Shown: positions 8,295 to 17,984 of the stretch, one piece after another | Layout: every line of letters begins with the position of its first letter | Position numbering within the stretch: the first letter of the stretch is position 1 | From: Coprinopsis marcescibilis | Lineage: Eukaryota; Basidiomycota; Agaricomycetes; Agaricales; Psathyrellaceae | Direction of reading: 5' to 3' | Length of the DNA: 27,722 bases | Assembly (NCBI GenBank): GCA_004369085.1 | Contig: ML210195.1 | Span: 144,500-172,221 of the forward strand | Notes under the pieces: model-generated | The model's input: only the letters and a program-made list of their open reading frames with translations | The model's database searches: none | What the model was told of the DNA's origin: nothing | Made by a program: the position numbers and the translations under genes

Positions 8295-11165
8295 GGAGAA
8301 TTACACCAACTGTAGTTACTCCAAAAACTGTACGATCAATCCTTTATGCCAACCCTTCAAATATCACTTTGAAATTCCCCACTACCCTGTCATGCAATGG
8401 AAAGAACGGACCAGTAAATGTTGGAACAGAAACCCTCGCAGATTGCAGAGCGGATGATCAGTTCATCAATCAAAACTACGCATGAAAAATCAAAGGAAAA
8501 CTCACTCGAATTCACCCACCGATCCCAGCCAGAAATGTGATGGAACACTCAACAAACAAGGCGCCATCAAACATTATCTCGATGCATGGATCACCATCAA
8601 TGGACAAAGATTCAAGGAAAGATTCTATGTTACCAGATTGGGAAAGGAAAAGATCATCCTTGGAGCTCCATGACTCAGGAAAGCAAACCCCGATATTGAC
8701 TGGAAAAACGGAACCCTCTCTTGGAGGAATCGAGATATGACAAATATTAACCAAGCCTTCATTGACTATCTTGAAACTAAATGCACCAAACTGAAACAAA
8801 AACCCACTCCTGAACCACTAACTGAAGAGCAAATCGACTCATCTCTACTTCAAGCTTTTCAAGGAAAAGAAGACCGTCACATATGAACTCTCTGGATTCA
8901 GGCAAAATCCACAATCACCCAAGAACTAGCCTTCGAATCAAAGAAAGAACCAGAGAAACCCCTTGAAGAGAAAATCCCAACTGAATATCACAATTACCTG
9001 GATGTATTCAGTAAGGAAAAATCTGACTGATTTCCTGAATCAAAACCTTGGGATCACAAAATCGAGATGAAAGATGGTTTCCTTCCGAAATCCTTCAAAA
9101 CGTACAACCTCATCAGACCAGAACAACATGAACTTCAGACCTTCATTCAAGAAAATCTAGGCAAAAACTACATTCGACCATCCCAATCACTAATGGCTTC
9201 TCCATTCTTCTTCGTGAAAAAGAAGGATGGAAAACTAAGACCTTGCCAATATTACTGATATTTGAACGAATGGACGATCAAAAATGTGTATCCCTTACCC
9301 CTCATCACCGAACTATTAGACCAACTCAAAGGAGCCAAATACTTCACAAAACTGGATGTTCGATGGGGATATAACAACATTCGGATCAGAGATGGAGAAC
9401 AATGGAAGGCCACCTTCAAGACAAACATTGGACTATACGAACCTACCGTCATGTTCTTTGGAATGTGCAACTCCCTGGCCACCTTCCCAGCCATGATGGA
9501 TCAAATATTTGAGAAAGTCAAAAACGAAGGATGATATGTGATCATCTACATGGATGACATCCTCATTTTCACCACCACCAAAGGACAGATGATCACTGAA
9601 ACCCACAAAGTCCTTCAAGTCTTGAAAGAAAACGACCTTTACCTGAAAGAGTGGTTAGACTCCTTGATACAGAACTCCAACAGAAAATCCTCGATGAACC
9701 AGAAGGACAGTTCGACATTGGAATTGCAGAAAAACTCCACAACCTTCTTGAAGATAAAGAATTTCCCTCTCAATTAAAGCAGGATATGACCGACTGGGAA
9801 ATTCAAGAAAAAGATGGGAAACAATCTCTTTTCTATCAAGGGAAGATGTACATTCCCCAAAATCAAACCCTACAATGGGAAATTATCAAACAACATCACA
9901 ACTCTCTCCTCGCCGCACAACCTGGAGTTCTAGAAACTTTTCAGAAAATAAAAGAATCATACTGGTTTCCAGGACTCAAAGGAGCTGTAAAACAATACAT
10001 TGATGGATGCGCCGCCTGTCAACAATTCAAGATCAATTGACAACCCCTTAAACTGACTCTTATCCCTAACAAAACTACAGGATCACACCAACCATTCGCC
10101 TTCGCCACAATGGACATTATGTCTGGCCTACCTCCGGTGGAAGAAAATGGGGTAATCTATGATGCAATCCTTATCCAGGTGGATAGAGGCCTTACAGGAG
10201 GGGTAATTTTCCTCCCTTGCAATAAAGAAATCGATGCAGAGAGAACCGGAAACCTCATTTTGGATACTACCTTCCAAAGATTTAGTATCCCCAACAGAAT
10301 CATCTCCGACAGAGGTCCAAACTTTGCAGCAAAATCACATCGACAACTACTCAGACGACTCGGGATCAATTTCCGACTATCCACTGCTTATCACCCCCAA
10401 ACGGACGGACTATCTGAATGGGGACTTCAAGAGGTCCAGACCTTCCTAGGAATCTATTGCATCAATCATCCTGAAACTTGGAAAGATCACCTTCCTATCC
10501 TGGAATTCACCTGGAACAATAGACGACATGCAGACAACGAGAAAACCCCATTTGAACTAATCATGGGACTCCAACCACAAGGAATCCCTAAAGCCTTTGA
10601 AATCTCAAATATTCCATCTGTCACCGAAAGATTGGAAAACCTCACCATGGCTCGAAGAGAAGCCCTCGCTGCACATGAATTAGCAAGACAACGAATGATC
10701 CAACAGAGCCAAAACGAAGTAAGACCATTCAAACTCGGAGAAAAGGTGTGGTTAGAAGCAAAGAACCTCAACCAGCAATACCTATCCAACAAGATCCAAC
10801 CAAGAAGGGAAGGACCCTTCAAGATAACAGAAGTCATTGGACCAGTCTCTTATCAGCTCAAACTCCCAACTCAATGGAAGATGCATGACATCTTCCATAC
10901 GATCTGGCTATCTCCCTATAAAGAAACCAGACTCCATGGACCAAATCACATGACACCCCCACCTGACCTTATCAACCATGAAGAAGAATATGAACTGGAA
11001 GCAATTCTTAACCATAAAAGGAAAGGAAGAGGATTCCTTTATCTTGTCCAATGGAAAGGCTACCTGATATCTGAAGCCTCATGGGAACCAAACGGACACC
11101 TGACCAATGCCACTCAAATTCTAGAAGAATACAAACAACGACACAACATCCCCCTCACTCTTTAA
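8265..11165 (+). pseudogene. pol: pol of chromovirus B: protease, RT, integrase, chromodomain (RNase H deleted)
   Basis: The protease region (8290-8730) reads in one frame to near 8537, then a 1-nt deletion in the NVDGT motif shifts it. The active site at about 8440-8460 reads ADCRADDQF, so the essential Gly of D-S/T/C-G is Arg. RT follows with [45 protein letters not shown] and the catalytic YMDD at about 9547-9558. Near 9648 the sequence jumps from the end of the palm to the integrase linker: the RT thumb and all RNase H are missing. Integrase keeps CAACQQF, the first D (TMDIMSG), the second D (ISDRGPNF) and E (DGLSEW), but the zinc His of the usual GHPG is Gln (AQPG). The C-terminus is a chromodomain (YLVQWKGY, ASWEPNGHL). 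TGA stops: 8483, 8671, 8884, 9028, 9256, 9532, 10038. From 10110 to 11165 the integrase part is uninterrupted. Confidence 0.92.
11001..11148 (+). other. Chromodomain at the integrase C-terminus of element B
   Basis: EYELEAILNHKRKGRGFLYL followed by VQWKGY, then ASWEPNGHLTNATQILEEYK: the aromatic and acidic pattern of a chromodomain. It places the element among chromoviruses, whose chromodomain is thought to direct integration to heterochromatin through histone tail marks. Confidence 0.85.
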
Positions 11166-11245
11166 AAAGAAAGAGAAACGATCCCTTCAAACCCCAATCT
11201 ATTCCATTGAATCGATTAAGCCATCTTCAACACAACTCATTAACA

Positions 11246-12518
11246 ATGACTTCCTCCAGCCAATACTACCTTTCCAAAATGACCACCTACAAACTCGACC
11301 TTGATGTCTCCAAAGACCTTTTGGACAACTGCGCTAACCCCGGTCACCCACTCTACACCAGTATCAACAGACAATGGGAACATCCCCCCAAACAACATGA
11401 CTCTAGGTTTGGGTTCATCAATGGATTCGAAGGACATCCCGACTTCGATGGAACCTTTTGAACTGCCAGAAACGACGAAGAAAAACGAGTTGCTAATCTC
11501 TACTATCAAAGTAGTTCCCCCAACCAACTCCTATCAATCCCTCACGACTGTTTCAACCCGATGTTTGCCGACGAATTCGATGACGACTATCATTCCAACC
11601 TCAATCTTTATCACGCCTTTCAATGAAACGTACAGCAGAGGGAGAACACTTACACCATGATTCGCAAAGCCTGAGAACACCTACACACCTTGGAGGATCT
11701 TCATAAAGCGACAATGGAGATGGGCTCTATGCTCAAAGAACACTTCCTCGAACTCCTCAAGAAACGAGACCTTGCCTTTTATCAACAAGAGAAAGCATGG
11801 GATCATATTCATTGGGTTAATGGCAAATTTTTAAAGTCCAATAAAACCGATACTTCCATTCCACCGTTTCCAACTCCATCTCCACTTCCCCAGGCCAAGA
11901 CACCCACTCCTGGACCTTTGAGTAAAGGAAAAGCAAGCACCATACCTTCCTTTAACTATCAAGAACCATGACCCGATCCCAAGAGACCACATCGACAATC
12001 CCCTGAATTACAACTCCTGAACGAAGAGATTCATCGAACAATCAAGACACTTTGCGAAAATCAAGAAATAAACAGAAGAACCGGCACTCCCCAATCTTCT
12101 CCATCAACCTCTCCATTCCTAACCCCACGAAGTCAGAACACCCCCGATCATCAAACCGACCAAGTACCTCTTGAACTAACGCCACCCCTGGCCCATCTCG
12201 CAAATCCAACTATGGCCCTACTACCCAGAAACTGGACCCCTGAAACCCAGCCTCAATTCATCAACAACGACACCACCGAAGATGTCACCGCTGCAGACAA
12301 TTTGGACATTTTGCCAGGAACTGCCCAACCTCCCCAAACTGCCCAGGCTGTGGAACCTTACAACCAAACCACCAATACAATAGTTGGGACTGCTGACAGA
12401 TCCAAAGATGACAAGAAGAGGAACTCTGTGGACCAGAAGACAACAACGATAGCAACGACCTCAATGCTGATATCTACGATTATGACAGTAATGGACACAA
12501 CATCTATGACCAATACTA
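11246..12518 (+). pseudogene. Third ORF of element B, downstream of pol, with C-terminal zinc motifs
   Basis: ATG 11246 opens a frame that continues to about 12265 except for TGA at 11459, 11624, 11672 and 11969; text reads across each stop (for example FINGFEGHPDFDG before and MFADEFDDDYHSNLN after). The middle contains a helical stretch (MEDLHKATMEMGSMLKEHF, then KKRDLAFYQQEKAWD and WVNGKFLK), followed by a Pro/Thr/Ser-rich low-complexity region. After a 1-nt shift near 12265 the frame gives CHRCRQFGHFARNC, a canonical CCHC knuckle (C-x2-C-x4-H-x4-C), and then CPGC...H.....C, a second zinc-like cluster. It ends in an Asp/Asn-rich tail (DLNADIYDYDSNGHNIYDQY) with TAA near 12518. It stands in addition to the gag knuckle of the same element. 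Function unknown; a nucleic-acid-binding accessory protein is an inference. Confidence 0.7.
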
Positions 12519-12540
12519 AATTCAGGAGAATTTCAGAGAT

Positions 12541-12552
12541 AAGTGGGGGTAA
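12541..12552 (+). other. Polypurine tract before the 3' LTR of element B
   Basis: AAGTGGGGGTAA immediately precedes the TGTTATG start of the 3' LTR, the expected position of the plus-strand primer. Confidence 0.6.
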
Positions 12553-12953
12553 TGTTATGTCCATGGGCGTCTTCGAAGAAGACCTTGATTGGTTGATAAC
12601 AAAGGAACACGAGTTACAGTCAGAAGGTCTTATCGGATATAGTTTTTCTTGATAACAGACACGAGGATAGATAAGAAGTATTTATAATATAATAATGGAT
12701 GGATCTTATTTATTACATCGATAAGAGATAACAGAACTGTATTTAAACTTACCTTGTTAGGTAGTTGTACTGTAGCTTCGATCTTGTTTCACTTGTACCT
12801 ACAAGTAGTCTTGCAATACAAGTTCTATCACTTGTCTTACTCGATCTTAAATCGGACGCTCGATCTGTCTCAATGTTAGTTCGTTGTGACTCCTCTCACT
12901 TACCTCAAGGCTACCGAACGACTAAGGCATACTACTCGCCTTGCATCGTAACA
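12553..12953 (+). repeat. 3' LTR of element B (401 bp)
   Basis: Starts TGTTATG, ends CGTAACA and matches 6526-6922 end to end. By eye about 28 substitutions and one 4-bp indel separate them. Ten of the substitutions are CG in one copy against TG or CA in the other. The TATA-like box and the 13-nt self-priming complement (12773-12785) are retained. Confidence 0.92.
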
Positions 12954-12958
12954 AGAAC
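12954..12958. repeat. Target-site duplication of element B, right copy
   Basis: AGAAC, identical to 6521-6525 at the other end of the element. Confidence 0.9.
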
Positions 12959-13275
12959 AATGCAAACTCATTGACAGCCTGACTGAGCAGGTTCAACGTC
13001 TCAGTGCAGGTCAGAAATCCAACCAAGCTACCACCAACAACTTCACTGCAATGGCAAGAAACTACAGGGCAAAATACATCTTTCTCTACCAAGCCTTCAT
13101 TGACCCTAGCTGGCTAGGCAAGCCAAAGCCTGCTCACATCACAGACAGTTTCTGACGGGACCAATTTGACTCGGAAGAGATGACATGGGACTGCACCATC
13201 TTTGAGCTCTACAAGCTCATTACTGAGAAGCAACATCAAGAGCTTTTGAGAACGTCAAGTGCATTGTTGAAAGAG

Positions 13276-13335
13276 GTGAGTCAAGCTTTCATTTTTTATT
13301 TCACTGTCAATTCTAATGCCATTTTATTTATTTAG
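13276..13335 (+). other. Intron in the unrecognised gene
   Basis: GTGAGT donor, TTTAG acceptor, 60 nt, phase 0. It joins LLKE to FMTGASQYF. Confidence 0.6.
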
Positions 13336-13800
13336 TTCATGACTGGGGCTTCTCAATATTTCTGGACCATGCTCATTTACAACCTTCAAAACGACATTGC
13401 TCCCCAAGCTTTCAACCAAACTCATCAGTCCTCACTGTATACTTTCTCAGCCCATAAAGCGAGATCCACCCATCCAGAGTTTGTCAAGTTCATCGAATGG
13501 GGCCCTGAGACTGATCTCACTGGTGTTGGGGTCTACCTTTGACTGGTCCACTTTCCAGACCAAGTCCTCAATATGGGTGCTCTCTTCAAGGTTGAGGCAT
13601 GTGCCTTGGTCTGTCTTGTTCAATCCTTTGTTTGATTCCTTTTTGATTTCATATCATTCCAGATTTTATGTGGCAGGCTGTTTGGGTGCTGAACCATTGA
13701 TATCAATAGTCTGACTCAAAATCCATCTGCCAATTGCAAGGGGATTGAGTGGGGGATTGTCTGCTGCACATCACAGCTTCTGTCTGTATTGTGGGTTTTG

Positions 13801-13857
13801 GTGAGTGCTTGCTTTGCTTATACTTACACATATCTTCCTCTTACTCAAGCTGGTTAG
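13801..13857 (+). other. Intron in the unrecognised gene
   Basis: GTGAGT donor at 13801, GGTTAG acceptor ending 13857, 57 nt, joining in phase 0 to MIYVHSSNSE. Confidence 0.55.
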
Positions 13858-15450
13858 ATGATATATGTTCACAGCAGCAATTCAGAGTTTGGCCCAATCG
13901 ATGATTTCAGTGGCTTCCATTATGGCTGGGCATACGAAACATTCTTCAACTACATAATCAAAGCCCTGACTGGCTCAGATGAAACCAAGAAGGCCATGGA
14001 AGCCCTTTTAGACTGGTATAACCAGATTGTTTTTGCCCATCTCATAGGCAAAAAGCAGGACAACCCAAACAGGCTGCCGTTTGATGAGTTGACAACATCG
14101 CCAACATGCTTAATGGCCTATCTCTGAATTTGGCCCCTCAGGGCACCCCAGCTTCCTCCACTCCAGCCCTTTCCAATGTCGCCATCCCAGTCCCTCAATA
14201 TGACATGACTATCATCACTGCTGCCACAGCCAGCAGCAGTGCCACCCCAGCCCAGGCTGCCTATTCATTCTCTCCTCCATATAATCCTCAACCCCCTCCC
14301 ACCATTGTCATCTTGGACTCTTCTGACAGATTTGATCAACATCCCTTTTTGGAATCCTGTGCATCCACATCCGCCAATGCCAATATCCGGTCACCAATCC
14401 AAACTGCACCTGGGAATCCATTTGTTGCCAACATTGAAGACCCCCCAGAGATCCCTATTGCCAAGCCAATCATCCAGATCCTACCAAGCCCGAAGAAACC
14501 TTCCAAGGGTAAGGCAGTAGAGACTGTAGAGGTGGCAGCTGAAGATGATGTCCAAGAACCGTTGGGCCCACTGCCAAAGAAGAAGCGGGCACCTGCTAAA
14601 CGTGGGGCAAAGAAAGTGGGTTGAAGAAGGCAAGTGAGGGTGTTGCAATGGAGGATATCTGCAATTTTTTGGACTATTTTCTTCGCATTTTGGGGCATTT
14701 TACAAATTATTTTACAAATTTACTATTGGTCACTCCTATTATCTGCACATAACCGCACATTACACCTTGTATTTTTACTGTATGCTCATGTTCTGTATCT
14801 ATTATAACAAATTCCAACGGTTTTTCTCACATTTGTCTCAAGACAAACCGGTCCGCTGTCCTCCTGCTGCCTATCATATCTTATCAACAGGCTCCAGCAC
14901 TCCAGCCACCAAACTATTCTTTGCTTTCGCACACTCTTTCTGGCCACAACCATGATGGTCACTTGCTGCAGCCAGTTCAACCTACCACCTTTGGTGTGTC
15001 CAGTACAGGGGGACTGCCAGATTGCATCGTGTCTCATTCACCAGTGTGCACAGTGTCAGTAAAGTATAATCATTTCAAAATGGCCCACAGGTGAGGCAGC
15101 TTGACAAGACCCCTTCAACAACTGAGCTGTAAGGCAGAGGAAAAGCTGACTGGGAAACTTGAACCTCTGAAAACCACTGAAAATGTGTAGGCAGTTTTTT
15201 GGGAAAATTCAGTTGCTGCATCATTATAATTTATTTCTGGATGGGGAATCAGCAGGTGTGCACAGCTAGCTTGAAGGCATGATTCTATCACCCCAAATTA
15301 TGAAGTTTGTAAGTTTGTAAGGACATGACAGTCACATGACCCTTTGGACACTATATAAGATGCAACACTACGTACACTGATCCTCCTTCCATTTTCTTTC
15401 CTCTCTTAACATATCACTTGCTCTCAATATACACCTTACCATTTGTACTG

Positions 15451-15781
15451 CCATCATCGTTTGCCATAAGTGTTGGCTGCCTCTCTTAATTGAGAGCAGT
15501 CTTCCAAAGTTACATCCATTGCTCTGTGATACCGAAGCCTGTAGGCGCCACAAGGAGCGACAAGTGGTGTGTTTAACTTAGAATGATCAACTACACTTAT
15601 GTCAGATGAGTGACTAAGTGAATACGCTGATATCATATACATGACTAAAGTATTACAAACTATGACACATTCACTTGCATCATTATTACTCATACCAACT
15701 CATACCTGAGTCTAGACTATGCTGGAACATTCTAGCAATGTCTATTTATATATTTACTTATCACATGTAGCATGTAACTTG
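15451..15781. repeat. Duplicated 331-bp segment, left copy (likely assembly artefact)
   Basis: The stretch from CCATCATCGTTTGCC to GCATGTAACTTG recurs at 15792-16122 with no difference that I can see. The two copies are separated only by 10 Ns. This is the pattern left when two overlapping contigs are joined with a fixed-size gap instead of being merged. Confidence 0.85.
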
Positions 15782-15791
15782 NNNNNNNNNN
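15782..15791. other. Assembly gap (10 N)
   Basis: Ten consecutive N between the two identical 331-bp copies. The true distance is probably zero or negative. Confidence 0.95.
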
Positions 15792-16122
15792 CCATCATCG
15801 TTTGCCATAAGTGTTGGCTGCCTCTCTTAATTGAGAGCAGTCTTCCAAAGTTACATCCATTGCTCTGTGATACCGAAGCCTGTAGGCGCCACAAGGAGCG
15901 ACAAGTGGTGTGTTTAACTTAGAATGATCAACTACACTTATGTCAGATGAGTGACTAAGTGAATACGCTGATATCATATACATGACTAAAGTATTACAAA
16001 CTATGACACATTCACTTGCATCATTATTACTCATACCAACTCATACCTGAGTCTAGACTATGCTGGAACATTCTAGCAATGTCTATTTATATATTTACTT
16101 ATCACATGTAGCATGTAACTTG
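15792..16122. repeat. Duplicated 331-bp segment, right copy
   Basis: Identical to 15451-15781; unlike the left copy it continues into TTTACTAATACACTTG, so it is the copy attached to the downstream contig. Confidence 0.85.
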
Positions 16123-16244
16123 TTTACTAATACACTTGTAGAATAGGTATATAAGGGCTGTAGTTTAGCCCTATACAAATCATACCTCTTGCCTCTTAAC
16201 TACCACTAGCTAAGCTATCTAGCAACTCTTAACTACTTCCTACT
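15906..16244 (+). repeat. Candidate solo LTR
   Basis: A segment starting TGGTGTG, with a GGTATATAAGGG box near 16147-16158, a small hairpin (GGGCT...AGCCC) just downstream and a pyrimidine-rich CTTAACTACC end, as in fungal copia LTRs. ACAAG occurs directly before it (15901-15905) and at 16245-16249, which could be a 5-bp target duplication. However, the right end would then be CT rather than CA, so the call is tentative. Its left part lies inside the duplicated segment at the gap. Confidence 0.3.
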
Positions 16245-16902
16245 ACAAGGTAAATATGTCCTACCCAGTCATATACATTGGCCTCCTGCTTGCCTGCGCA
16301 CTTGCTGTGCTCTCTGGCTTTCAACATGGTGACATGGCTTCTGGGTGTTGTCAATCCTCTGTTCAATCCAAACATCGTGGCTGTCTTGGACTTTGGCACG
16401 AGGAGCAACAAATGTTGCAACAAGTGGCCAAATGCAAGCCAACTTGCCCAGATGACATTTTGCTGTGACCAATATTTTGGATCATGGCTTGTATTGCCAC
16501 ATTGGCAACGGTTGTTGCCAGCAGCTTCCAGCAAACTATAGTTGCTGATGAGCCAATTGGAACGATTCGGTGTTTTGTGGGCATGTGCTTGGTGTTGGAA
16601 CCCTGTTGGATTTGGTCGGGCCAGCCAAATTGAATTTCTGACATAGTGGGTATCGGTGAGCTTCAGCAAGCCTGGCAGTGCATGTGGGCTGATCACATCA
16701 GGTATCTATACTTGGGCATGTGTGGATGCAACCTGCGAGTATGTGTGGGGAATTTTCCACAAAAAAAGATGTTATACCAGTGCCTATCTAATTGTAAGCA
16801 TTATCGTTATTCTCAGTATAGACAGCTATGATACATATTATGCGCACCAATGTTTTCAGTGTAGATGTTATCCCTTGCGAACCTAGCCCAGAGCAAAGCA
16901 AA

Positions 16903-16916
16903 GGGTTAGGGTTAGG
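16903..16916 (+). repeat. Short interstitial TTAGGG-type run
   Basis: GGGTTAGGGTTAGG, a little over two units of the common fungal telomere repeat. It is too short to be more than suggestive. Confidence 0.3.
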
Positions 16917-17984
16917 TCTTTGGATTGGCAGTGGCTGTCATGGCATGACAAAGCATCGTCTCCCACTGCAACTGCTACTGCTGGCTCATACGTTGTCAAG
17001 CAAGAGTTGGCCATTATCCTCTCGTCGTCTCTTTGTCAAACTTCTGTACTAGTCACTGCTTGGAATACACCCTGCCTCCAATGGCAGACATTGCACAGAA
17101 TGAGAACTGCATACACCACAACCCACACAACATTGTTGAACCCAACTGGGCCTTGCAACGCTGGCAGGGACTGCTAGCACCACAGGTTGGTCCAGGGAAT
17201 GCCCTGGAACAGGTGACAGACCGCTTCTGGGAGGCCTGGAGGCAGGAACATCAGGAAAACCTGACTGCATGGGATGCCCAAGTGGCAGATGATGAGAGGA
17301 TCGTGCAAGAGCGTGCACTGCAGCAGCAGGAAGAGGAAGAACAAAATGTGGAGGAGAGGTGAAGGCTTGAACGAGAGAGAGAGGAGCTGAGGCGAGAGCC
17401 CAAGAGGAGAAGAAGCCTAAGCTCAAACCTATTGCACCCAACAGGGCAGTCAGCACCACCCCTCTCCCCCAGCCATTGCAATATGCCATCAACAAGGTCG
17501 AGAGCTTCAAATACATCGAGCTCTACTACTTCACACTTGAGGGGCATGCAGAAGCCTCAGTATCAGACCATGCTGTGTTCGATGCACTCGCGATTACTTG
17601 AATTGACAACCAAATGATTTTCACACCAATGGCCGCCACAAGAGCCTCAAAGAAGGTCATCCCTGACCATCAACTCACCTGCCAACAGATGTCCATCGGG
17701 AAAGGCAGACTAATCACTCAGATGCAGATAGCCAAGTGGCCAGCAGACCACATCCAATCCCTGGGTGCTTTCTTCCTCAAGCTGGAGGGCAGCAAGCTGC
17801 GACACATGGGGCCGATCAGTGACCTCACGCTGCTCACGTATCAGGCCGAGGTGCGACAGGAATGGCACAACACCCTCAGGCCATCATCAAACGAGCCTGC
17901 CTTTGACATCAGCATCATTAACCAAGAGAGGGTTGACAGCACACTTTGTTGGCTGATGCTGCAGCATCAAGTGGATAGCATTGG

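Larger units (their letters stand above)
6526..12953 (+). mobile_element. Complete Ty3/gypsy chromovirus B with 5-bp target duplication
   Basis: Bounded by LTRs 6526-6922 and 12553-12953 and flanked by the direct repeat AGAAC at 6521-6525 and 12954-12958. Order: 5' LTR, self-complementary primer site, gag with zinc knuckle, protease, reverse transcriptase, (RNase H missing), integrase with chromodomain, an extra ORF with zinc motifs, polypurine tract, 3' LTR. All ORFs carry in-frame stops, all TGA, plus a few 1-nt shifts, so the copy is dead. LTRs differ at about 28 sites by eye, mostly transitions. The element sits between a Tc1 fragment on the left and a broken gene on the right, and at least the right-hand gene appears to have been split by it. 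Confidence 0.93.
12955..14624 (+). pseudogene. Unrecognised multi-exon fungal gene, 5' part lost, split by element B
   Basis: The frame starts at the target duplication (EQCKLIDSLTEQVQRLSAGQ) and codes to 13275 with one TGA at 13153. An intron 13276-13335 (GTGAGT...TTTAG) leads to FMTGASQYFWTMLIYNLQND and then HPEFVKFIEWGPETDLTGVG, with TGA at 13540. The 13590-13690 region is intron-like but its borders are unclear. A clean intron 13801-13857 precedes MIYVHSSNSEFGPIDDFSGF and YGWAYETFFNYIIKALTG. A 1-nt deletion near 14091 shifts into the last part (14106-14624), a Pro/Ala/Ser-rich region ending in a basic, nuclear-localisation-like tail (PLPKKKRAPAKRGAKKVG). Across the 5' target site the frame can be followed upstream for about 11 codons into 6492-6525. 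I do not recognise the family; the large aromatic middle part looks like a folded domain. The stops make it a pseudogene. Confidence 0.6.
14625..17080. other. Long non-coding stretch between the broken gene and the recombinase retrotransposon
   Basis: No coding frame is supported. Contents: a TATA-like ACTATATAAGATG near 15350-15362 followed by a pyrimidine-rich stretch; a 331-bp direct duplication around a 10-N gap (15451-16122); an LTR-like segment with a TATATAAGG box (15906-16244); a short TTAGGG-type run at 16903-16916. The 5' end of the tyrosine-recombinase element is expected in the right part, but I could not identify its terminal repeat. Confidence 0.5.

Noticed and set aside
6978..12540. 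TGA read as a sense codon (alternative genetic code) because all stops in element B are TGA
   Set aside because: The NACHT gene in the same window reads with the standard code and uses TGG for Trp with no TGA. The LTR CpG transitions give a simpler mutational explanation.
15454..16034. Two identical 79-aa minus-strand ORFs flanking the gap, suggesting a duplicated gene
   Set aside because: They are the same bases repeated by the 331-bp overlap artefact, lie in LTR-like AT-rich sequence and show no protein-like conservation.
16229..16696. Overlapping ORFs on both strands (up to 155 aa)
   Set aside because: No domain, no intron logic and mutually overlapping on opposite strands; likely chance open frames in non-coding sequence.
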